Positions 47,591-59,335 of a DNA stretch of 64,000 bases are shown here, piece after piece. Location of the stretch: assembly GCF_958979055.1 (NCBI RefSeq), contig NC_084893.1, positions 28,432,487-28,496,486 of the forward strand, given 5' to 3'. The position numbers were made by a program, and so were the translations under genes. This DNA comes from Alnus glutinosa. Lineage: Eukaryota > Streptophyta > Magnoliopsida > Fagales > Betulaceae. Numbering within the stretch: the stretch's first letter is position 1; each line of letters opens with the position of its first letter. The notes beneath the pieces are model-generated. The model saw only the letters and a list, made by a program, of their open reading frames with translations, made no database searches and had not been told where the DNA came from.

Positions 47591-50500
47591 TCAAATGGGG
47601 ACTTCAATTATTTCATTTGCTCTGATGTGCATATGCCTCCTACAGATCCAAGCAATCTGGCCATCGTCCCTGTATCTTACTCTATATAATCCAAACTTCT
47701 CTACAATGTCCTTTCCAGTTGAGCACCTCCTGTCCCTTAAAAAGTCCACGACCCATTGCTGTGCTGTTCTTAGGTCTTGCTGAATACCCCTAGAGCCTCT
47801 ATGCCGGCTCCCCTGCACACGTCCCATAGCTGCAGCCCCTGCAGCCCCAGTTGCAACTGCTCCTGCTGCCCCATAAAGAAGGGAAGAGTCAGCTAGGTGG
47901 GCAACTTCCCTGCTCAAATCGGGTATCATTTCTCCCATACCAGCTGCTAGATGGGCTCCTATCTTAAGAGCAAATGTTAACAGTGTCATGAACTTTTTCA
48001 TGTATGGAGCCAAACTCTTTACTGCCACGTTATCAACTTGCATCAGTTCACAGCCCATCTGATCTTCAACAACGTGCATTTCTCGTCGGAACTCACATAG
48101 CATGTGAAGCCGGAGTGCGTTCATCCCAGAAATTATGTTTGTGACCAATCTCCTTGAGTAGTTTTCTGTTCTAACAAAATAGAACATGTTGGGTACTTTC
48201 CTCTCTTCCACTTGGACATTGTAGTTAATTAGGTAGTTCACTTTGTGATGAAGGTGAGTGAGGAGTCTGTGCTCATAATATCTCAACCCTTGGATCTCCT
48301 GCTTCAAATCTCTGATTTCTTGTTCAATGATCTTCAGTCTCTGCAGAACTGCTTCCACTCCCTTGGCAATACCACCAAATGTTGGTTCAACTTTGTCGGG
48401 TTCATCACTTGTGGATAAAGTATGATCTGGTCCATCTGAGTTGTTTTCAGGTAGGACTTGTAATTCCTCAGCAAGGTTGTGTAGGTCATGATATCTTCGA
48501 TGCAGTACTTCCCGAAAGTCATCATCTGATAATAACTCTCTAGCCAAATCAAAACCTTCTCTTAGAATAGGTCTGCCCGAGTCTGATACTGAACTCCAGG
48601 TATGTTGATAATCATACATGCTGTCTGCAGGAACCGAGAGTAGTGCCTGTTTCAATTGTTGCAGAGACGCAAATTGGGTTTTCCTATATCTGGGGGGTGT
48701 CAGGTTTTGCACACATTCCGGCCGCATGACATTTTCAGTCAAGGTGATCCCATGGCAGAGGCTTTGAATTGCCGGAATTATTAGATGCTGGATGAGTCTA
48801 AGGGTTTCTGTCAGGTTCTTGGTCGAGCATGCAAGGACATCAATGTAGTAACCCAACTTTCCTCCGAGCTCTACTCTGATGTAGATACCATTGATACTTA
48901 TTGAGATGAGGTACTTCTCAAGACTGTAAGTTGCTCCATGTTGGTTCCTTAACCCCATGATTTTGTTGTGGAGATGCACCTGCGTTTCCGACAAATAAAT
49001 TTTGATTAGAAAATCGAGCCATGAGATAATTATGGGGAATTTCATCTCATTGATTCTCTCATGGTACATAAACCTAAGTGTTCATTCAATACTAAAGGGA
49101 AAAGGGAAACAATCTAAAAGCAAAATTCAATCGATGCTTTGCTATGATCTAAAAACTGTCTTATTTGCTTTATTGTCTTACTTTTAACTCCAAAGTCTAT
49201 AAATCCTTTTTCTTAAAGTGACATAGAATAGACTCCTAATGAAGTCATTAGAGAAAAAGGTTCAGTTTTTCTGTGTGTCTGTAGCTATTATATTCCCTAC
49301 TCTAAAGCGCATAACAATGGATTGATGCATAATCTATAACCGGAAGGAATTAAACAAAGATAGTTTGAGGAAAAATTTTAAAACAAAAAAGTAAAGTAAC
49401 AAATGAAAAAGAAAAAGAAGGGTGGTGATGGAGAGAGATTTTCTTGCCTGTAAACGAGGAAAGAAGCCTGGTGTGAGAAACATGTGGCTTGAATCATCAC
49501 ACTCAAGATGCCGTCCTGCATAAAGGCAGTCAGGTGTGCTTAACTGCCATCTCTGTGGCTTTTCTCTGCCTTCTTCCAGAATTGCGGGGATCAATAGCAG
49601 AGAATTTGGATCTGATGGATCTTGTTCATAACAGAGTTCCAGTTTCAGCATCATCCTCACAAGGTCACTAGCCTCTAAGTTCTCGAATACCTTTGAACCC
49701 ATTCCAGGAATCTGGCTCTGTAAATTTCCTCTTAGAATCTTCTCCAATTCTTTCCTGCTGATGAATCCATTATTCTCCACAGAGCTTTGCCTTCTAACAT
49801 CTAATCTTATCATCTGGCCTAACACTTCACCACAGAACCACTCACAATCTAAGATTAAAAAGCCGGGATCATCAAAATAAATGACCTCTCCCATATGATG
49901 AAGACAAGTAGCAATAGCCCGCCTCCTCATTTCTACCTTCTCTTTATTATCATGTCTTGATCTATATCTTAATGACGGAACCTTAACTTGGCATAGCTCA
50001 TCAAACTCTTTCCACTTCATTGCTGGCTTATTGTAGTTCTCTGATCTCCAGTCTGATAAAATCTGTATCAGATCATTGCAAAGTTGATAAACTCGAGGGA
50101 CTCTTTGGAGAATCGTCTTGCTAGTCTTCCGAAGGTGATGAGTGAGTTTACTGACTGATGCAGATGATCTTGCATCAACTGTGAATACAGTCGGATAGAA
50201 GTCAACAAACCCCTGGAACTTGTCTCGCAGTCTCTGGATTGAATTTACAGTAGCCTGCAAGTTTTGGGAGGGTTGGTTGATTTTGTCATAGTGTGTGAGG
50301 ACAATAGTTACATTTGGTAGCATGCATTGTTGGACTGCTCTTCTCGAGTTGGAAACTATGAACCTGAGCCAATACTGAAGGTCTTCTTCTATTTCAGACG
50401 CAGTCTTTGGTTCTCTGTTGTTGGGTTTCCTAAATAAACTGGATATGATCAAGAAGAACGACGGGCTCCCATGCCCTGGAAACATGAGATCATGGAGAGA

Positions 50501-52290
50501 ATAGAATTCATGCTGACCAGCAAGATTCCATATTGAAATCTTTGTGCCTTCATCTTTGAGAGTTTTTAATTTCATTCCATTTGTTCTTATAGCTTGTTCA
50601 ACTGGCTTAACTAAAGTTCTTACTTGATCTATGTAGGCCGCCTTTGAAGAAGAGAAATTCTGTGATACAGAATTACAAAGTGTGGTCTTACCTGCAAATG
50701 CAAGACAAAAGATTGCTTATTTCACTTCTATTTCTTGAGTTAGAGAAGAAAACATCGAGGTAAAATTCAGTTCATGTTCACAACCTTACCTGCATATTCT
50801 TGCCCACAGAAGAAAACTCTACAACTCTTGGGCTCTGTGAATGGCATATCCTTTAGCAAATCCGGTTCAGGTTCAGTCTTCCCATTCTGGCCCAATCTTT
50901 GATAAATTCCATCGGTCTTCCCCGAATTCTGCAGCGGGGTTCTTGAGAGATCAATGTCTTCAATCCAAGGATTTACCTGTAATGTCTCCAATATTGTCTG
51001 AAGCACCAACTCTCCTTGAACCCCTTTGCAGCCCTGTAAAGACAAGTGTCTCAAACTGGCATTCCTCTCCAAGCTCCTGAAGATTTTGACAATATCATCT
51101 GGTCTCAAACTCTCATCATCAAATATCCCTAGCCGGGTCACACTCTCATTGGTTGTCAGCATCTGTAAAATGGCTGTAAGCCCATCTCTTCCTATTTTTG
51201 TTCTCCCACCTCCAAAAGTTAGAGACTTCAGACTAATGTTGGCTTGGCATTGCAGGGCGGAAAACCTGCTCAAAGGGCAGAGGAGATGTTCCACACCAGT
51301 GCCGCTGAACCAGTTTCCATCAAGATATAAGCTTTCCAAACTCTGGTTCTTGAAGAGTCCAGCTGCAACATATATGACTCCCTTGTCCTTAAGGCAAGTT
51401 TTTGATAAGTTTACCTCTTTAAGACTCCTATTCTGTTCCAAAACCCATCGGAACTCCCTAGCCCACTGAGATTTTAGCCGGACTCCGGTCATGTCAAGTG
51501 ACTTGACTGTTGAGTTCCACCCAAGGGCACAAGCAACCCTGCAAGCTCCTGAAAGGTCGAGTCGGTAAATTCGAAGTGTGCTGTTTTCAGGAACAAACTC
51601 GACAACCTTTGAATTTTTTTCTCCATTTTCTCCACTCCAAACATGAACTTCCATGGCCCTGTTCCTTGCTAAAACTGCAGATATAAGTGGGGTTGCTGTA
51701 ATTGAATTTGAGTCAAAAATTGTCAACAGCTTCAGTGTTGAGTTTGCTTCGATCATCTTTGAGAGCTCCTCGGCCCCTTTCGACCCAATTGAGTCTTCCC
51801 ATATCTGTAACTCTTCCAAGCTGTCATTCACCTTAAGAGCGGAAGCAAGAATCCCAGCTCCCACATAACCAATAGATGATTCAGAAAACATGATCTCTTT
51901 GATCACTCTATTTCTCTTCAGACTTTCAGAAAACTCTGATAAACATTGTGTTCTGAATCTGTTTCTTTGAAACACGACTTGCTTGATGTTTGAGCTATTC
52001 TCAAGCAACACGCCAAGATTTATTAGTTGCTGTAGTTCCCATTCAACCCGGTGGAACTCCAAGTTTCTCAGAGATTGGATGTTTTTGGCTGTTCCTAATT
52101 CTGTGAGGATGTGGGAGAACTGTTGAAGGCTGTCCTTGGAAATGTTTATATTCAGAGAGTTTTCTGTTTCTTGGTAACAACCTGAAGTTGGTTGAGAAAG
52201 GTAGAAGGAGATGTTGTGTAGGCTGAGGCTTTCGGATCTGATTGCATGCAGAACCCACTGGAGATCTCTGAGGTCCTGGTTTGATGCCAT
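47591..52290 (-). CDS. TRN1: TORNADO1 (LRR-Roc-COR-like protein)
   Basis: Three coding exons on the minus strand: 52290-50790, 50691-49448 and 48979-47591, 1377 residues, against 1380 in Arabidopsis as recalled. The N-terminal half is leucine-rich repeats of the ribonuclease-inhibitor style (residues about 90-450: NIKQVVFQRNRF, SLEELQIWEDSIGSKG, SLKEVNLSKTCLKDKG, SLESLYLDGNWFSGTG). A Ras-like Roc GTPase follows: P-loop GQEYAGKT at 496-503 spans the first splice junction, then WNLAGQHEF and VLTHYDK. A COR-like region comes next and a conserved C terminus with a Gly/Ala-rich patch (GAAGAVATGAAGAAAMG). TRN1 controls cell division, leaf and root patterning and auxin distribution with TRN2. Intron 2 has a GC donor (CAG|GCAAGA). 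The gene is complete. Confidence 0.95.
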
Positions 52291-53500
52291 TGTTACAGTG
52301 AGAACTCTTTCAAGGCAAGAGAAACTGGTTTGCTTTGGTAGGGGACTAGAAATCCATCATCTCTAAGAGCTTTTCATCATCAATATATTCAAGGGCATTG
52401 AAAATTGGGTATAGTAACATGCATGCCGCGTTGCTTTCTTTTTCTTTTTTGGCTGAACTGTCCGAATTGTGCCTTTTGTATCTGATATTGACAATGTTGT
52501 CCATGACAGAAAGTGCTGATGATGCCTCTCATGCATAGATGCTATTTTATGTCATATTCTCAACTTCTTTCTAAAGGCATTCCCTTTGAGCACTTACCCA
52601 AAAAGAAAAGGTATTCCTCTGGGGCCTCTGGGCAACCTTCTCCAGAAGTAAATTTTTCTTTTTTCACTAACCAAAACCCTTTTCCCAAAAGGTATGATTC
52701 TTTCATACAAAATATTTCATGTCTATGTTTTTTTTTTTCATGAGTAATGCTATTTTTCACCAAAAAGAAAAAGAAAAATGAGTAACTGCTTAAAACTTGC
52801 CAAATCAACGAGTATAAAATTGATGTGAAAATCTAGTGTGAAAAGTAGTCAGCACCGCTCCGATAACTACGGTGGCTCATCGACCGGTCCAGTAAGAAAA
52901 TCTGCATTTGCAGGTGTTGACATGATTGGTTATCTAAGAACTGATCATCATTGAAAGTGTTGCTCATTTGGACACATGGGTTCAGGTGGGAACTCACCCC
53001 TAAAAACATCTGAGCTATTATAATTGAGCTAAGTCAAGTTTACAGTGGATGAAAGCTGGAGCCCCCTAGAGGTGACAAAGTAGGGGGCGTCTACTTTTTT
53101 GACCTTTTTGGAATGCTAGAAATCCTACTCCTTCTTTTCCCTTCTTTTCCCATTGTAAAGAGCAGGGAATCCTATAAAGCGGAAGCCAGACTGTTTGTTG
53201 GACAAACTAACCTCTCCATTAGGAATCTCAATCATCCTGTTTACTTTGAATTGATGGCATCCTTGGACTAATGATCCTCTTATTGTTTTCCACCGAATAT
53301 GACTCAAAAGTTAAAACAAGGAGTTTTACTTATTAAAATAAAAAAAATAAAAAAAAAATAGAGAGTTTCGAGATAGTTTGGAAAAACAATTTAGAGGGTT
53401 TTTTTTATTATTTATTATTATTTTATTTTACAAAAAGATTTTAATTTGACATAAAAGCTTGGGTAAAAAGTATAGTCAAACGGACTCACTTCTCTAAATG

Positions 53501-53945
53501 TCACGCAATTTGCAATATTTTTCAATTTTTTTCATTTAATTTGTGTAATGTACCTTACCAATCGACCATGCAATTTGCAATGTCTTTCTTCCGTTAGGAT
53601 TTTCATTTATATCCTAACGGCATGGATATAATGGACATTTCATATGACCAAAAATGACAAAACTACTTTGCAAAAGATTAAAAAAAGAAAAAGAAAAAAG
53701 AAGCAAAAAGCCTCTTGTAGATGTCCGTGGGTCTATCACCTCCAAGGTTTTTTTTTCTTTTTAATTAAAAGTATAGTTGTATATTTACAAATTTCATGAC
53801 TATATCATTTACATCACGTGACGCACTTACCGTTCAAGTTAACGAAAAATCCTAATTGCAAAAGGATATTATAAATTAAGTGGTAGAATGGTAGGACACA
53901 TTACAAAAAATAAAATATTAAGAGGGCATTGCAAATTGCATGATA
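53501..53945. mobile_element. TIR element with GCAATTTGCAAT ends
   Basis: The left arm (TCACGCAATTTGCAATATT, TAATGTACCTTACCA, CGTTAGGATTTTC) is mirrored on the right by AAATCCTAATTG, GGTAGGACACATTAC and GCATTGCAAATTGCATGA. The arms are about 120 bp and diverged. No transposase; an old Mutator-like or MITE element. Confidence 0.55.
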
Positions 53946-54407
53946 ATTATAGAATTATTTCAAGTGGGTCGAAGAACTTGATAGACTTGTAGTCAATCGT
54001 ATGGGGCAGATGAAAATGATCATATTTTTATGAAACTGGCAAACGAGCCCTAGGAGTAAAGGTCTGCTTTCCTGGCATCAACTTTTGAAAATGGATGGGC
54101 CCCCGCCCCTATGTCTGTTGTCCATAGGATCAAAACCGTCAATACTGGGCCCATTAAACCCATAGATCCATCAACAAAACAAAAGCATATGTCCAACTCT
54201 GATTCATTTTAAATTAGAGTAATACTATTTATATACTACATCTTTATCTTATAAGTAAAACAAAAGCATATGTCGAGTTCACAGATTGTGTAAAAATTAT
54301 CAGCCTTAAGTAAATTTGAAACAACTTTATAAGAAAGATTTGGACAAAAGCAGCAAATTTATGAATTAAAATTGTTTCAAAAAAAAATGGGAAGAAAAGA
54401 AAGGACG

Positions 54408-54642
54408 GACAAAGTTTTCCTTCAAACTCGGTTAGAGAAATTTCTTCCAACCCAGTTTATTAAATTGATTTCTGTCTTTAGAGCACGTGATTCCCCCATC
54501 CATTTTTAAAATGCATGTGAATGACTTGTTAATCTTATTAAAAATTCATGTGAGAATCGCACGTGTTCTAAAACTATATGTCAATTTAATAAATTGGGTT
54601 GAAAAAATTTATTCCAACCCAGTTTGGAAAAAAAATTTTGTC
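54408..54642. mobile_element. MITE with GACAAA termini
   Basis: Left GACAAAGTTTTCCTTCAAACT and CCAACCCAGTTTATTAAATTGA pair with the complementary right end ending AAATTTTGTC. The inner arm has AGAGCACGTGATTC against GCACGTGTTCT. Related half-copies lie in both units of the 41-43.8 kb duplication (near 42100 and 43480) and at about 60700-60830. Confidence 0.65.
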
Positions 54643-55948
54643 TACAAACGATTAAGTATACTCTAGTTCAGAAACAAACTGCCAGAGAGAGAGAATAAGA
54701 CCTTATTTGATTCTTGAGATTGAAAATGGACTAAGAATAATTGGATGATCAAAGCATGCAGGCCAAAACATTTAAGGACCATCTGCAATGGCAACCCCAA
54801 TGAAAATTATCCACGTTAACCATCAACGACAATGATGTCTCAAATTCAAGCATGTCTTTCAACATTGTATGAAGTAGGGCCCTGTCTTTCTGAAGTTGGT
54901 CGGCCTAAATTTGCGTTCCAAATGTGGAGGTGAATCACAAATTTGGTTAAAATTTATTTTAAAATACGAGAAAATGCCACAAATTTCAAAACCTTCTAAT
55001 ACTCCCGACGTGGGAATAGACGAATAGTATTCTCTCTACTTGAAATAGAGAATAGTCATTTTATAGTTATGATTTAATGTTGTATTTAACGGTTTAGATG
55101 ATGCCGCATGATAAATATGTTGGCATGTCATTCAAAAAAAATTTAAATGATGTAGCATTATTTATACCGTTAGATTCAACAATATTAAATTCTGACTATG
55201 AGATGAGAGAGAATCCTTGTCTTCTGACGTTTGTATGTGCGTGCGTATGCGTGAGAGAGAGAGAGAGAGAGAGAGGGGACCACATGTCTTATTTTTATGC
55301 AAGTTTTAATGAAAGTGATATGAAAGCCCAAGCAAAGCAAAGCATATCCTAATCTTGAAGATTGAAAGGAAGGATAAGAGAGAGTACGACCACATACAGA
55401 GTACAGTAAACTCAAAAGATCAGAAACAGAAAATCTATTTCCAAAGGGGAAACGAAACCTGTAAAAGATAGACCTGTAAATGAAGCATTCATTTCATTGG
55501 CAAATGTAAGTTTAAACTTGTGTGTAAATGTTCAATTAAAAAATAAATCAAAATATTCAGTAACTTATTTGATGGGGATCCTAGAAGGGTATCCCTCTAA
55601 TGTTACACACTCGTAAATCAAACTGAACCTCACATACAAGCTGAGAGAAACAAATCCCAACAGAGGAAGAAATATAAGAACAATAACCAGCAAACTTTGC
55701 CAGGAATTACAGCAGTAAAAAAATTTCAAAAAAAAATTATTACTCTACTTTTTTTTTAGCACACTACCGCTGGCGCGCCTCACCAGAGATGCACGATACA
55801 TTAGTTGGAACCAATCTTCCTGAGTATATATCCCGCAATCTGATTTTACACCTCAACCAAATTCCAAGAAAGGAACCTAAGCTCTGAAAAAGCAAAAAAA
55901 AAAAAAGAAAAAGAAATCCCAAACCTTACACAAAATACCTTGTAACTG

Positions 55949-55980
<32 letters not shown>

Positions 55981-56143
55981 ATGTATACTTCAAATCAAGG
56001 AACCCCGTTAGCATTATATGATCAACTTCCTTGTAAGCTAAAATATCTTAATAAGGGAGATGTATGAAATTCACAAGCCTTCACCTGTTTGACCAGTTTC
56101 TCTTCACCTACCGTTACCATGTGATGTCCATATAACAAATCTC

Positions 56144-56500
56144 CTACGTAGCAATTCCTGAAGCAAGGGATATCATATCAGTACATATATATATATATTT
56201 AGACAAGCATGTAAGGAAGAAAATAGAGCTAAAAAATCTACGCGCAAACTTTTACAATCATTTAGTTGGCAGACACTTATTTTCTTGTGTACTTTTGAAT
56301 GAATCAAAATATTCAATTGCACATTTTGTCAACAAAACAAGAACTGGGAAACATATAGCACTAGATCAGCAAACCTGTGCAGCATGAGGAAAAATAGAAT
56401 CCATATTTGTAAGTATAATGAGCATACTACTTTCTAGAGGAAGTGCAGGACTCAATGCCTAGGACATGCAAAACATCAGCTTTTAAATTTCTGTAATAGT

Positions 56501-56533
<33 letters not shown>

Positions 56534-58522
56534 GAGAGAGAGAGAGAGAGAGAGATTTATGTGAGTACATAGTATGAGTAAGAAAAAAAACTTAACTTGA
56601 ATGGCTGATTGCTTCTAAAACTTCTTTTGAAGTAAACAAGCTTAACTTAAAACTCAAGTTTATAGATTGTTGATTTCTTTTCCATTGCGTTTTTGCTTAT
56701 AAACCAAACTAAGTTCAAAGAAGATGACCAAAGATCATTTAATGAAGCCAAACGGTTACCTCTATTTGATTGTCTACTTGTAACATTGTAACTTCCAATA
56801 TAACCCTCAGAACTTTGGGCCGTGACATCTGAAGATATATTGCCAAGCCCATAGCCAAACGATCCAGAACCCTCTAGCTCGGGGGTAGCAGACCGCCAAG
56901 TTGAATCACCATAAACGGAACCACTCCGATAGAAGTCACCATAGGACCCCTCATAACCTCCAGTTGATGCAGCAAATGATGATGTTTGGGCTACACCTGT
57001 GCCACTGTTTCTTCCATACCCTCCCCCTCCCAACCCAAAGTTGCTCTCTCCACTGCCATAACCAATATTCCCACTAGTATAACCGGGAGGACTTCCTCCA
57101 CCTTGAGTTGAAGCAGGAGAAGGGCCCCAATTTGCACTGCTATTTCCAAAAACTCCGAAACCCCCACTTCCAGAGTTCAAGTACGCACCAGGGCTGGAAG
57201 CGTTTGCAGCACTGTTAAGACCACCATTTCCCCAGACATTCCTTGTCGTTGAGCTTAAAAGAGAATCACTTCTTCCATTACCCCCACTATACCCAATAGG
57301 AGTATTGTACCTGTTTGAATTACTACTGTAATAAGGACTCAGCATCCGTGCATATCCAAGACTATTGCCAAAGTTGGAATTGCCACCATAGCTTGGGCTA
57401 AGCCCTGGCTCCAAATTCAAACCCATTCCATAACCAGTTGTACTAAATGGGGAAAACCCACCTCGACCACTAGGAACTTGGTTAAACCTACCATCCATCC
57501 TGACTCCATAACCTCCAACCGGGCTCATATTATAACCCTGGACATAATTGTTAAGGAAGCTATTGGCCCTACTCCAACCATAGTTATATCCTATAAGAGG
57601 GCTTCGGCTGGGCCCTGGGGATAGCTCTTTGGGGACTGCCCTCTTCACCTCAACCATTTTACCATTCAGTTCATGAAACTGTTTATGCAGCACTCTATCT
57701 ACTGCATCCTCAGAATCATAGGTGATGAAGCCAAAACCTCTTGGTCTCTGGGTGTTGTGATCATACATCACTACAACATCGGTAATTGTACCAAACTGAT
57801 CAAAGTATTTCTTAAAGTCGCTCTCTGTGACTGTAGACGCTAAACCTCCAACAAAAATCTTTTTTGTACGTCCAGGACCTGGAGAACTATGAAAGCTACC
57901 AGTGTTTCTATTTAAAATGTTCTGATCATCCTTAGGAACAGCCTTCTTTGCTTCAACCTGAAATTGACAGACCAGTAACTAAATTAAACAATAGCATGTC
58001 ATTTTCGGTTTCACATTAGCAAAAGGGGCAAAGTTTATCCAATGCAGATTGCAGTAAGTCAAATCTACAGCAACTCTCAAACTCTTTGATACTTAGCTGG
58101 AGAGAGAGAGAGAGACAGAGAGCAACAATAACAAATGAATCTAATCTGCAACTCAGTCTGAAGAATGTGGGTTCAGAATCTAGTTGGGAACAGTCCTAGA
58201 AACCAAGGAGTGAACATTCTCTAGCATCAAATAAGAAAACTAACAGAATGCCAATTAATCCACGACACAAAAAGTATGTATTTGCAAAGAAACAACTCAC
58301 TGTGCGGCCATCAATCATGTGCTTATCCATGATGACTCTTTCTGCAACAGCAGGATCCGCAAAGACAACAAAACCAAAGCCACGAGCACGACCGGTGGCA
58401 CGATCTCTCATGATCACTGCCTCCACCACTTCCCCATATTTCCTAAAATAATCTTTAAGACGTTCTTCATCTGTGTCCCAAGAAATCCCACCAATGAAGA
58501 GCTTTCCAAGATCTGATTCCAT
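56144..58522 (-). CDS. hnRNP-like RNA-binding protein with two RRMs and a Gly-rich tail
   Basis: Three coding exons on the minus strand: 58522-58301, 57957-56760 and 56157-56144, 477 residues. RRM1 (residues ~7-80) has RNP2 LFIGGI and RNP1 RGFGFVVF; RRM2 (~103-180) has RNP2 IFVGGL and RNP1 RGFGFITY. A long Gly/Ser/Asn/Tyr-rich tail with many YGSG and GYG units follows, likely disordered and prone to condensates. The last exon codes for only 14 nt (completing GIAT then stop), restoring the family ending NRGIA-; without it the frame runs on into intron. Start is the ATG at 58522 (MESDLGKLFIGG); the upstream frame opens only at TTG. The family acts in mRNA processing, transport or stress granules. 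A 5'UTR intron is possible (donor near 59084, acceptor near 58528), not proven. Confidence 0.9.
56501..56555. repeat. Poly-G (32 G) followed by (GA)n in an hnRNP intron
   Basis: An uninterrupted run of 32 G runs into a (GA)n tract. It lies in intron 2 of the hnRNP-like gene, where the sense strand carries (TC)n then C32. It can form a G-quadruplex on the plus strand and an i-motif on the minus. It lies about 345 nt before the last intron's acceptor. Confidence 0.95.
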
Positions 58523-59165
58523 CTTTTCTACAATCAACCATCATCATGCACCTCGTTAACCACTACTCAAACAATTAAAAAACTCAAATTAAGGCACCCA
58601 AATCAATCCAAATTCAACAATCCATCAAAGAGATTCATAATTCACAAAGAATCCGTAACTTTCAGCATCAGAACCAATCTAAAATCATATAGTTAAGTAA
58701 ATTGTTAAAAATCTTATAATTTTACACAACCGAAATGATTCAATCTTTTTGCAAAAATTAGCAACCCAACATGCTCAAAATGCGGAAGCAACAACCAAGC
58801 AAGAAAATCCACACCTCCAATGAAAATTCAGAGAGAACCCGGTTGGTGCCCCGATCAAAACGCGAAGTGGGAATTATCAAAATCGATTTAGTACCATCGG
58901 ATCCTTGGTGCACCAATCAGAGCAGGACCCAGAATTCCTAATGACCCAACATATCAAAATTGAGAAAAGAATTACAAAATTCTGGTGGATCAGGGACCCA
59001 GATAAGGAAAAACAAATCAATTTTTCAAGAGAGATCAAGGAAAAGAGAGAAAGTGAGAAAACAAAGAGAATTTTACCATATGAGGAGGACCCAGATGAGG
59101 AAATGAGAGAAAACTAAGATCTAAGAAGGGGAATAATGGTAATGGAAACAGAGGCTGTGCTCATC

Positions 59166-59335
59166 CTCTCTCTCTCTCTCTCTCTCTGTCTCTCCCTCTC
59201 TCTCTCTCTCTCTGTCTGTCTTTTTTATCTTTTTGTTGGTTATTCCACTTCCCTTAATTAAATCAAAAGAAATGGAATTTCTAGCTGAAGATGGGTGAGG
59301 GACAATTTATAAATAGAGAGAGAGAGAGAGAGACT
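59166..59335 (-). promoter_or_regulatory. Probable core promoter/5'UTR of the hnRNP-like gene
   Basis: A TATA-like CTATTTATAAATTG lies on the minus strand at 59304-59317, within GA/CT microsatellites. GA-rich sequence (sense) at 59166-59212 would be in the leader. Confidence 0.45.

Larger units (their letters stand above)
52291..56143. other. Intergenic; MITEs and promoter of TORNADO1
   Basis: Just upstream of TRN1 (52291-53330) no gene is visible. Beyond it lie two TIR elements (53501-53945 and 54408-54642), a (GA)n run near 55256 and a (CT)n run near 55949. Frames at 52513, 55098 and 55185 are low-complexity or microsatellite-driven. Confidence 0.45.
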
